This document shows, piece by piece, positions 24,046 to 31,300 of a stretch of 44,886 nt of DNA. Each line of letters begins with the position of its first letter. Position 1 is the first letter of the stretch. The position numbers were made by a program, and so were the translations under genes. The notes beneath the pieces are model-generated. The model worked only from the letters and a program-made list of their open reading frames with translations. It was not told the origin of the DNA and did not search any database. This DNA comes from Atopobiaceae bacterium UBA1367. GTDB taxonomy: Bacteria > Actinomycetota > Coriobacteriia > Coriobacteriales > Atopobiaceae. The stretch is from NCBI GenBank assembly GCA_002305995.1, contig DBRN01000006.1, positions 1 through 44,886 on the forward strand, given 5' to 3'.

Positions 24046-24399
24046 GGAAAGGGAATCGCCGAGTTGTGCGAGGCGTGCGACCGCGCCGGAAAGGGAATCG
24101 TCGAGTTGTGCGGGATTGAGGCTCTCCTTGGACAGGAAATCGTTGACTTGTGACCCCGTCATCTGTCACAAGTCGGGCTTTTTCTTTCCAAGGCGGTTGC
24201 GCGAGCCTCACAAGTCAGGGATTTCCTTTCCGCAACTGGAGCCAGATGTGCACAAGTCCGGCTTTTTCTTTCCAGCGTAGGCCGTCATCCGTCACAAGTC
24301 CGGCTTTTCCTTTCCGGTGCAGACCGCCATCCGTCACAAGTCCGGCTTTTCCTTTCCAGCCCACCGGAAACCTCATCACAACTCCCCGACTTTCTTTCC
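24046..24399. repeat. Phased 42-bp repeat array 2 (three forward, six reverse units)
   Basis: Nine 25-bp units of the same family as array 1. Forward units start at 24046, 24088 and 24130; reverse units at 24165, 24207, 24249, 24291, 24333 and 24375. All steps within a half are exactly 42 bp. Most units here end GACTTGTGAC rather than GAGTTGTGCG. The two central units face each other across a 10-bp junction (24155-24164), giving a perfect inverted repeat GACTTGTGAC/GTCACAAGTC. Spacers are all 17 bp and unrelated. It lies between the starts of the VOC gene and the 3' end of the TetR gene, both on the minus strand. Confidence 0.95.
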
Positions 24400-24575
24400 G
24401 GAGCGCACATGGGTCCCCAAACCGACGCTCCCCTCGCCCGAAGACCGTCACACAGGCTTGGACCTTCCGCTTCGCCTGCATGATCTTGTCAAGAAAGCCC
24501 TGGGCAGCACCTGAAGCCCGCCGCCGCGACATACCCTGGCAACCCGTGGCACACCACCCGCCGACGCCAGTGGGC

Positions 24576-25202
24576 TCAGCGATCGTCCTGCAGCAGCTTC
24601 AGCGCCAGCTCGCCCACAAGCGAACGCACGCTCAGCGGTGGATGTGGCACCCCGGCGGACTCCATCGCCGCCACCTGCTTCTCGGAGTGGAACGCGTAGG
24701 GGTAGGCGCCGTGCAGAAACGGCATGAAGCAGTACACGAAGCGATCGATCCGACTCTCGTCCCAGCCGGGCTTGCAGGCGCGCAGCACCAGCCGGAGCGC
24801 ATCGATCACGCGACCATACGTGACCTTGAACTCCGTCAGCCTCTCGGGTCGGCTGTTCTGCTCGATGTCGTAGAGGTTCATGGCGAGAAGCTTGAGCATC
24901 TGCGTGCGGGACTCGACAGATGCCGCCAGCCTGTCGGCCAGCTGGTCATCGTCGAGGCCCGCACCATTCGCGATCGTGGCAAGGTCCTGCGCCCACAGCT
25001 CGTGCTCCCGCTGCAGCAAGGCCAGCAACACCTCATCCTTGTTCTGGAAGTAGTTGTAGACGTTCGCCCGACCGCAGGAGACCCTCTCCGCCACCTGCGT
25101 CATCGTGATGTCGTGATAGCTCGCCGATTGGTAGAGGGCCTCGCAGGCATCGATGATCTCGCTGCGGCGCGCCTCCGTCTCCCCTTTCGATATCCGCGGC
25201 AT
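24576..25202 (-). CDS. TetR-family transcriptional regulator
   Basis: 208 residues. The N-terminal helix-turn-helix (about 12-60: EIIDACEALYQSASYHDITM, QVAERVSCGRANVYNYFQNKDE) is typical TetR; the C-terminal ligand domain (residues 80-200) resembles TetR_C proteins with a LLAMNLYDIEQNSRPERL helix. It is the last gene of an operon aldo/keto reductase - flavodoxin - tetR, 18 bp after the flavodoxin gene. Two TGACA-N3-TGTCA palindromes at the operon promoter are the likely binding sites, giving autoregulation. Confidence 0.92.
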   Translation of the reverse strand: MPRISKGETEARRSEIIDACEALYQSASYHDITMTQVAERVSCGRANVYNYFQNKDEVLLALLQREHELWAQDLATIANGAGLDDDQLADRLAASVESRTQMLKLLAMNLYDIEQNSRPERLTEFKVTYGRVIDALRLVLRACKPGWDESRIDRFVYCFMPFLHGAYPYAFHSEKQVAAMESAGVPHPPLSVRSLVGELALKLLQDDR

Positions 25203-25220
25203 GCGATCCCTACCCGCTCG

Positions 25221-25697
25221 CTATCTCAGCCCGTTGGCCCACGCACGGAGCGTCTCGGCACGCTGGCGCCCGTTGAGCACCCTGCCTTCCGCCACCGTGG
25301 ACCCCTTCGCGATCGCCTGCATGCGCTGCGACGCACGGCCCAGGCCGCTGCCGCCACTCGTCGCAAACGGGACGATGAGCTTCCCCGCAAAGTCATACGC
25401 CTCCAGGAAGGTGTCGATGATGCGTGGCTCGACATACCACCACACGGGAAAGCCCACGAAGACGGTGTCGTACACGCCCATGTTCTCGACCAGCCCGTCG
25501 ATGCGCGGACGCGACGACTCGTCGTTCATCTCCCTGGTGCTCCGGCTGCTCTTGTCGTTCCAGTTGAGGTCCTCCCTGGTGTAGGGACGTTCGGGGACGA
25601 TCTCGAAGGTATCCGCCCCGATGGCGCCTGCCAGGTCCTTGGCCGCACGTGCCGTGGTCCCGGTCGCCGAGAAGTATGCCACCAATGTCTTGCCCAT
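25221..25697 (-). CDS. Flavodoxin
   Basis: 158 residues of the flavodoxin_4 type: FMN phosphate loop SATGTTARAAK near residues 10-20, EIVPERPYTREDLNWN, and the isoalloxazine-flanking FVGFPVWWYVEPRIIDTF near 80. A one-electron carrier in the cytosol. Middle gene of the aldo/keto reductase - flavodoxin - tetR operon, but separated from the upstream gene by 170 bp of low-complexity sequence. It may supply electrons to a reductase or act in quinone or aldehyde stress; that is inference. Confidence 0.93.
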   Translation of the reverse strand: MGKTLVAYFSATGTTARAAKDLAGAIGADTFEIVPERPYTREDLNWNDKSSRSTREMNDESSRPRIDGLVENMGVYDTVFVGFPVWWYVEPRIIDTFLEAYDFAGKLIVPFATSGGSGLGRASQRMQAIAKGSTVAEGRVLNGRQRAETLRAWANGLR

Positions 25698-25710
25698 GCG
25701 TGACTCCCGT

Positions 25711-25860
25711 TCTGTCGTTGTTATTGTTTGTCACTGCTGCTGTTGCTGTTGTTTGTCACTGCCGTTGCTGCCGCTACCACCGCCATCGCCACGGTCGCTG
25801 TCGCAGTGGTTGCTGTCGGCATGTTGTCGCCGCTGTCGCCGCAGCTGTTGCCTGTCACCC
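25711..25860. repeat. Low-complexity trinucleotide-like tract inside the operon
   Basis: About 150 bp dominated by GTT, GCT, CTG and CGC-type triplets, with a direct repeat of TTGTTTGTCACTGC at 25724-25737 and 25749-25762. It separates the aldo/keto reductase stop from the flavodoxin start. Open frames through it give Gln/Ser/Asn- or Ala/Thr-rich sequence. It looks like slipped-strand expansion; no gene is claimed. Confidence 0.7.
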
Positions 25861-25869
25861 TCGCTAGAC

Positions 25870-26736
25870 TTAGAGCCTGCCCCCGAACACCGGGAAGAAG
25901 GAGCTGTCACCGTAGTCGGACAGCGGGCTCGTGCCGTTGAGCGCATCCATGTCCTCGGCGGAGATCTCAAAGTCGAGATCCGCGTTCTCCCTCATGCGGG
26001 CGGGGTTGGCGGTCTTGGGAAGCGCGATCATGCCCAGCTGCAGCACGTAGCGAATGCACAGCTGCGCCACCGAGACGCCATAGCTCTCGGCCATCTTCGC
26101 GATGCCCTCGATGCGGCCGGCCTCGCCATGGGCGATGGGAGAGTACGCCTCCACGCGAATGCCGTTGTCCTCGCAGAACCTCACCAGGTCGAAGGGGACG
26201 CTGCCCACATGCGCCCGGATCTGGTTGACGGCGGGGGTCACCTTGCAGTTGTCCAGAATGTTTTGCAGATCCTGCTGCAGGAAGTTCGAGACGCCGATGG
26301 CACGCAGCTTGCCGGCGGCAAGCGCGTCCTCAAGCGCGCGATAGGCCGCGACGTTGCCCTCGGGGTAGCGATCGTCGGACTGGTTGACCTCCGCCCACGG
26401 CTGGGGGGAGTGGATGATCATCATGTCCAGATAGTCGAGACCCATCGTCGCAAGGGTCGTGTCGATGCCTTCTGCGGCCTGCTCGTAGGTCTTGTGCTCG
26501 GCCGCGACCTTCGACACCACGAACAGCTCCTCGCGCGGCACCCCACACGTGCGCACACCCTCGCCCGTGCCGCGCTCGTTGCCGTACGCCTGGGCCGTGT
26601 CCGCGTGGCGGTAGCCGATCTCGGCGGCAGCGCGGACCGCATCGGCCACCCTCTCGTCATCGATGAGCCACGTGCCCAGCGCCAGCTTGGGAATCCTCAC
26701 ACCGTTGTTCAGCGTGTACGTCTCCGTGAGAAGCAT
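25870..26736 (-). CDS. Aldo/keto reductase
   Basis: 288 residues, AKR family TIM barrel that reduces carbonyls with NADPH. Seen: LALGTWLIDDE at the start, catalytic DTAQAYGNERGTGEGV (Asp and Tyr), K in VVSKVAAEHKTYE, H in MMIIHSPQPWAEVN, AIGVSNF and the NADPH site IALPKTANPARMRENADL. Similar to 2,5-diketo-D-gluconate reductase-like enzymes. GGAGG lies seven bases before the ATG. First gene of an operon with flavodoxin and a TetR repressor; carbonyl or xenobiotic stress response is inferred. Confidence 0.93.
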   Translation of the reverse strand: MLLTETYTLNNGVRIPKLALGTWLIDDERVADAVRAAAEIGYRHADTAQAYGNERGTGEGVRTCGVPREELFVVSKVAAEHKTYEQAAEGIDTTLATMGLDYLDMMIIHSPQPWAEVNQSDDRYPEGNVAAYRALEDALAAGKLRAIGVSNFLQQDLQNILDNCKVTPAVNQIRAHVGSVPFDLVRFCEDNGIRVEAYSPIAHGEAGRIEGIAKMAESYGVSVAQLCIRYVLQLGMIALPKTANPARMRENADLDFEISAEDMDALNGTSPLSDYGDSSFFPVFGGRL

Positions 26737-26756
26737 GTGTCGACCTCCGTTGATAA

Positions 26757-26813
26757 TGACACTCTGTCAGATTTCGATGGTCACACTCTATCGATAAACT
26801 GACAGGGTGTCAA
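26757..26813 (-). promoter_or_regulatory. Promoter with two TetR-type operators for the aldo/keto reductase operon
   Basis: On the minus strand TTGACA (26808-26813) and TAGAGT (26785-26790) are 17 bp apart and fit a sigma-70 -35/-10 pair. TGACAGGGTGTCA (26800-26812) overlaps the -35, and TGACACTCTGTCA (26757-26769) lies between the -10 and the start codon. Both are TGACA-N3-TGTCA palindromes, 43 bp apart centre to centre. Repression by the operon's own TetR protein is the simplest reading. The edge of repeat array 3 is 15 bp upstream of the -35. Confidence 0.8.
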
Positions 26814-26827
26814 GATGCGCCCGTGCC

Positions 26828-27229
26828 GGAAAGGGAAAGGGAACGGGCGAGTTGTGCGGGATTGGAGTCGGCGGCGGAAAGGAAAACCCGGAGTTGTGCG
26901 AGGCGAGCGTCCGTGCCGGAAAGGAAAAGGGCGAGTTGTGCGAGGAGTGAGGCTGCACTGGAAAGGAAATCGTCGAGTTGTGCAGGGCCGGGGACCCTCT
27001 TGGAAAGGAAATCGTTGACTTGTGACCTCGTCATCTGTCACAAGTCGGGCTTTTCCTTTCCAGCACGACCTCATGATCCGCACAACTCCGGGTTTTCCTT
27101 TCCGCCGCAGCTGCATCCCTCGCACAACTCCGGCTTTTTCTTTCCCACGCGGGCGCTCCCCTCGCACAACTCGCCCTTTCCCTTTCCGATGTGAGCCCCA
27201 ACCTCTCACAACTCGGGATTTTCCTTTCC
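26828..27229. repeat. Phased 42-bp repeat array 3 (five forward, five reverse units)
   Basis: Ten units. Forward units start at 26828, 26876, 26918, 26960 and 27002; reverse units at 27037, 27079, 27121, 27163 and 27205. Steps are exactly 42 bp except the first (48), where unit one carries a six-base insertion inside its purine block (31 bp long). The central pair faces across a 10-bp junction (27027-27036, CTCGTCATCT), almost the same as in array 2 (CCCGTCATCT), and the innermost forward unit is nearly identical to that of array 2. Spacers are 17 bp and unrelated. It starts just upstream of the aldo/keto reductase promoter. Confidence 0.95.
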
Positions 27230-27419
27230 CTGGACGGGCGCCATCAGCCCGCACAAAGGAGCTTCAGGACGGTGAGCCGACCAGCTCGCTGGGAGCCTGG
27301 ACAGCCTCTTGGAAATACCCGCATAAGGCATCCACCACAGAAGATGAAGTGAAGGCAGGCGACCTGAATCACCTTTTCGGCGATACGCCCCTCAAGAACA
27401 GAGTCGAACGCAACCATGA

Positions 27420-27533
27420 AAAGTTGGGGTAAACGTGCTCGTAGCCGGTAGCTCGATCTTTGGTGCCGATGACCCCGCCTGTGCGATTGAGGACATTCGT
27501 GCGGCTGCCCTGCACGATGTGGCAACAAGGTAG
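27420..27533 (+). pseudogene. rpe: C-terminal fragment of ribulose-phosphate 3-epimerase
   Basis: A 37-residue frame, open only from a stop at 27417, reads VNVLVAGSSIFGADDPACAI then EDIRAA and ends at TAG 27533. VLVAGSSIFG with the following D-P and I-R positions is the signature of the last beta-alpha unit of ribulose-5-phosphate 3-epimerase. No start codon or ribosome site precedes it and the rest of the enzyme is absent, so it is a broken gene end left by a rearrangement. Confidence 0.7.
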
Positions 27534-27622
27534 AGGGGCAGCAAAGGACCAGAAGGCTCAAAGCCAGGATGCAGGGACGTAGTCTGGCGGAACCCCTCAA
27601 GGAGACGGGAAGGCACCATCGC

Positions 27623-27868
27623 CCCCAGAAGCTGAGACAAAGGGAAGAAGCTGTCGAGGTCGTTGCGGGTATCGAGGAAGGTCTGCTTGAAGTCGTCCGT
27701 GATCAGCGAGAAGTCCACGAGCACGTAGGAGGCATGCTCGCTTTTTGCGAATTCCTCCACGATGGTGGGCTTTCTCACACGGCACGCGCTCTCCACAAGT
27801 AGGGCGATCCTTCCGTCGTTTTCTTCCTTCCAGCGCAAGAACGTGTCGCAAATCTTCCGCTTGAGCAT
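27623..27868 (-). pseudogene. N-terminal fragment of an AAA ATPase (DUF4143-type) with degenerate Walker A
   Basis: Starts at ATG 27868 after GGAGG and reads LKRKICDTFLRWKEENDG, then VESACRVRKPTIVEEFAKSE where functional relatives have EGARRVGKSTIVEEFAKNE, and then VLVDFS and NDLDSFFPLSQLLG. The Walker A G-x4-GKS is replaced by S-x4-RKP, so ATP binding is unlikely. After about residue 82 the frame runs into sequence without similarity. A decayed relative of the intact DUF4143 ATPase at 36301-37602, but not a copy of it. Confidence 0.65.
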
Positions 27869-27912
27869 CGTGCCTCCACGGATACGTACGTTTCTTCGAT
27901 CGTTTGTATCTT

Positions 27913-28005
27913 CTAATTGTCCTTGAAGTTGTCTGTGCCGGTCTTTCCTATCTTGACAAGGCCTGGCACCGCAGTGGTCATGACATAGATGATTCCTCGA
28001 GGCAT
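27913..28005 (-). pseudogene. Short GIY-YIG/T5orf172 nuclease fragment
   Basis: The frame MPRGIIYVMTTAVPGLVKIG then KTGTDNFKDN and TAG is 30 residues long. GIIYVMTTAVPGLVKIGKT is the start of the T5orf172/GIY-YIG domain (normal form GIIYVLTNPAMPGLVKIGKT). The domain is normally about 90 residues, so only the first strands remain. The frame is open upstream on the same strand without recognisable similarity. Confidence 0.6.
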
Positions 28006-28141
28006 GGCGACTCTCCCGGTTATAGCAGGGCATATCCGAAGCGGGTCTATTATCTCAATTCCACCGATCAGTGGTTGAAGTGGCCCGTTGGTGGCAGAGA
28101 TACCGTACTTGAACTTGGGAGCAAAGGACGTTCACGCTGTC

Positions 28142-31100
28142 CTAATCGAGGTCGAAGCCACCTGCAAGGATGAACTCCCGCAGCAGCTTGTCAATGCGCA
28201 TGGAGATAACGGGGGGCGGGAGCGGCTTTCCCTCGCGCTTCGAGAAGAACTCCCTCGCCTTTGAGGGGTCCACCGTCTTCTTGAGGGCATCGAGGCGCCC
28301 GAAGGCGTTGATGTTCGCTTCGGTCACATGCCCCGCCATGAGATCCACGAGGCTCGCGCGGTCGGCGCCCAGAGCCTCGACGAGAGCCTGCACCTGGCCG
28401 GCTTTCCCTCTCACCTGAAACTCGTTGATGTAGTCCATGAAGGTCATCTCCGGACGGACGTCGAGGTCGAAGCCCTGGGCCGCCTGGATGACGAGGTCGG
28501 CGTAGCGCTGCTGCTCCTGGTCGAGCGTCGCGAAGGACCCGTGCAGCTCGTCGAGCATCGCGTCGAGCTCTACGGAGTCCTCGCCGCCTGCGGCGAGGCG
28601 CTTGAGCCACTTGTCGAAGTTCGCGTTCATGTATTCAGTGTCGATGTGGCCGGTGTCAATCTCGGTCAGGTAGCCGTGGATGTCGTAGGGCACCTCCAGG
28701 GCCGAGCCGTCCCCGCCGGGGGCGAACAGCTCCTTGTAACGCAGGGCCAAGACGAGGAAGGCGCTCTCGTCGAAGTCGAGCCCCAGGCGCGTGGTTCCGC
28801 CCTCGCGCTCGAACTCGTAGACAGGCTCGTCCCACGAGAAGCCCTGCACCTTGGCGGCCTCGACGGTGTCTGCGAGCTCCTTGAAGAGCTTGGCGAACTT
28901 CGCCCGCACCGCGTCCGAGTCGGGCAGCCTCTCGAAGCCCTCGACGCCTGCGGATGCGAACAGAGAGCGTATCTGGGCGAACACGTCATTCGCCCACCGC
29001 AGGTTGTCCTCGATCTTCTGGGCGAAGAGGCCCATGGGCCGGTCGCCAGAGTAGAGCCTCACGGCATCCTCGACGTTGCGCTCCATCGTGTGCGGGTAGC
29101 GGTAGTAGCAGATGGTCCCGAACTGCTTCTCGTTGCTCGAGCCGAACAGCCGGTTGGTGCGCGAGAACGCCTGGATGAGGTGCTCGTATTCCAGCACCTT
29201 GTCGAGGTAGAGCGTGTTGATCCACTTGGAGTCGAAGCCCGTAAGCATCTGATCAACGACGATGAGCAGGTCTATCTGCTCCTCCGGATGCCTCTCGATG
29301 CCCATGTGGGGCTTCTTGTGGGCGAGGCGCGCCGCCACGTCGCGCTTGAAGGCCGCGTGCTGCGGGATGCCGTAGCGCTGCGACTCGCCGAACGTCGCCG
29401 CATAACCCTCGAGCACCTCGACCAGGCCGTCCTCCTTGTAGATGGCACCGCCGTTGTTGTCGATGTTGGGGTCGAAGAGCGCCGTCACCTTGAGCTCTGG
29501 GTGCTCGTCGCGGAAGATGCGGTAGTAAGTGATGGCCTCGGGGATGCTGCTGGTGGCGAGCATCGCGTGGAACTTGCCCGCGAGCGAGCGGCGCCCCCAG
29601 TTGCCGGCGATGTCCTCCACGACCTTACGCACGTGCTCGGGATTGCCGTGACCGTCGGCACCCGTGTACTGCGCTCGGGGCAGGTAGTCTTCGACCCCCT
29701 TCTCCCACGCTCCGTCAGCCTTCCTGTGCCCCGCCATGGGCAGGGACATCACGCGCAGGTAGGCCTTCTTCTTCACAGGGTCGTCCAGGGCATCGGCCAC
29801 CGTCTTGGCCTTGGCCTGGTCGAGCGCCACGACCTCCCGCACGTCCTTGTCACGGTAGGTGAGCACCTTGTACGGGTCGAATCCCAGTACGTTGTGATCG
29901 CGAATGCCGTCGGCGATGGAATACCGATGCAGCTCGTCGCCGAAGACGTCCGCCGTGGTGTTCCGCTTCTTCTGGTTCTCGTCATGGATGGGCGTGCCCG
30001 TGAACCCAAAGAACATGGCGCACGGGAAGGTATGACGGATGGCCTGCATCATGTCGCCGAAGGTCGAGCGGTGGCATTCGTCCACGATGAACACGATGCG
30101 CTTGTCCCGCATGCGATCGAGGTCCGCCTCGGTGGTGCCACCTTCGTCGTGGATGTTGCTCATCTTCTGGATGGAGGTCACTATGAGGGTGTCGGCAGTA
30201 TCGTCGCTCTTGAGCCTGGCGCGTAGCACATCGGTGTTCTCGGTCGCCTGCACGCTCTGTGAGTCGTCGGCAAAGTTGCGGTACTCGTCGAGCGACTGCG
30301 TGCCCAGCTCGATGCGGTCCACCAGGAACACGACCTTGTCGGCGTCCTTCGAGCTGGCGACGAGCTGGGCGCTTTTGAAACTGGTCATCGTCTTGCCGCT
30401 TCCGGTGGTGTGCCACACGTGGCCGCCCCGGCTGCTCGCCTTGTCCCATTTGGACTGCCGCACGCGCCCGGAGATGCGCGAGGCTGCGAAGTACTGGTAG
30501 CTGCGCATGACTTTGAGTGTGTTGTCCTTTCCGTCCGCCACGCTGTAGAAACCGATGAGCTGGTGCGCCATGGGGATGGAGAGCAGGTCGCGCGCCACGT
30601 CCTTCCAGTAGTTGACCGGCTCGTTGTCGAAGTCGCCCCAGTGGAAGTTGTGCGCCTCGAAGTCGCCATCCGCACCGGGGTTGGCGAAGTAGATCGTCTC
30701 GTCGGGGTTCATGGCCACGAAGACCTGCACCAGGCTGAACAGCCTCGTGAACACTCCCTCGTGCGCGTACTTGCGAATCTGGTCGCGCGCTTGCCCCACG
30801 GAGACGCCGCTGCGCTTGAGCTCGATGTGGATGAGCGGCATGCCATTGATGAGAAGCATCACGTCGCCCCGGCGCTGGGGCAGCATCTTTGACTTGGTGG
30901 AAAAGCGCGGCTGCCGTGCGATTTGGTACTTGCTGTCCCCGCCCGCAATCTTGGCACGATCATAGACGTGCAGGCTCACCTCCTTGCCGAAGTGCGCCTT
31001 GTCCGCCTCGTTGTCGCGCGTGATGGTGACCGTGCGCCCGTTGATGAAGCCGTTCAGACGCATGGGCGTGCGCAGCTCCACGATTTGCTCGATTATCTGC

Positions 31101-31300
31101 TGCATTTCGCCGGGCGTGAGCGGGCAGCCGTTGAGGTTGTCCTTGCCCTTGTTGTTGTCGAAGAGGTTCTGGGCCCAGTTGTCGAGGAGGTCCTGCTCGG
31201 TAGGGTGGCTGAGCGTCCCGTCCTTCCAGCCGTAATCTCTCTCAAGCACGGCAACCAGGGCATCCTCGAAAACCTGCTCGCTTGTGAACACGTCTGCCAT
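28142..31300 (-). CDS. hsdR: Type I restriction enzyme, R (motor/nuclease) subunit
   Basis: 1052 residues. N-terminal PD-(D/E)xK nuclease with D146 (RGDVML) and E160-x-K162 (IHIELKR); helicase motor with Walker A HTTGSGKTMTS (K303), DECH box 407-410 (VDECHRSTFGD), GFTGTPI and later RecA-2 motifs (LIVVDQMLTGFDSKW, QAFSRTNR). Translocates DNA using ATP and cuts at collision. The start ATG shares one base with the stop of the fic gene (TGATG). Last gene of the hsdM-hsdS-fic-hsdR operon. It looks intact; fully sized and with all motifs present. Confidence 0.95.
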   Translation of the reverse strand: MADVFTSEQVFEDALVAVLERDYGWKDGTLSHPTEQDLLDNWAQNLFDNNKGKDNLNGCPLTPGEMQQIIEQIVELRTPMRLNGFINGRTVTITRDNEADKAHFGKEVSLHVYDRAKIAGGDSKYQIARQPRFSTKSKMLPQRRGDVMLLINGMPLIHIELKRSGVSVGQARDQIRKYAHEGVFTRLFSLVQVFVAMNPDETIYFANPGADGDFEAHNFHWGDFDNEPVNYWKDVARDLLSIPMAHQLIGFYSVADGKDNTLKVMRSYQYFAASRISGRVRQSKWDKASSRGGHVWHTTGSGKTMTSFKSAQLVASSKDADKVVFLVDRIELGTQSLDEYRNFADDSQSVQATENTDVLRARLKSDDTADTLIVTSIQKMSNIHDEGGTTEADLDRMRDKRIVFIVDECHRSTFGDMMQAIRHTFPCAMFFGFTGTPIHDENQKKRNTTADVFGDELHRYSIADGIRDHNVLGFDPYKVLTYRDKDVREVVALDQAKAKTVADALDDPVKKKAYLRVMSLPMAGHRKADGAWEKGVEDYLPRAQYTGADGHGNPEHVRKVVEDIAGNWGRRSLAGKFHAMLATSSIPEAITYYRIFRDEHPELKVTALFDPNIDNNGGAIYKEDGLVEVLEGYAATFGESQRYGIPQHAAFKRDVAARLAHKKPHMGIERHPEEQIDLLIVVDQMLTGFDSKWINTLYLDKVLEYEHLIQAFSRTNRLFGSSNEKQFGTICYYRYPHTMERNVEDAVRLYSGDRPMGLFAQKIEDNLRWANDVFAQIRSLFASAGVEGFERLPDSDAVRAKFAKLFKELADTVEAAKVQGFSWDEPVYEFEREGGTTRLGLDFDESAFLVLALRYKELFAPGGDGSALEVPYDIHGYLTEIDTGHIDTEYMNANFDKWLKRLAAGGEDSVELDAMLDELHGSFATLDQEQQRYADLVIQAAQGFDLDVRPEMTFMDYINEFQVRGKAGQVQALVEALGADRASLVDLMAGHVTEANINAFGRLDALKKTVDPSKAREFFSKREGKPLPPPVISMRIDKLLREFILAGGFDLD

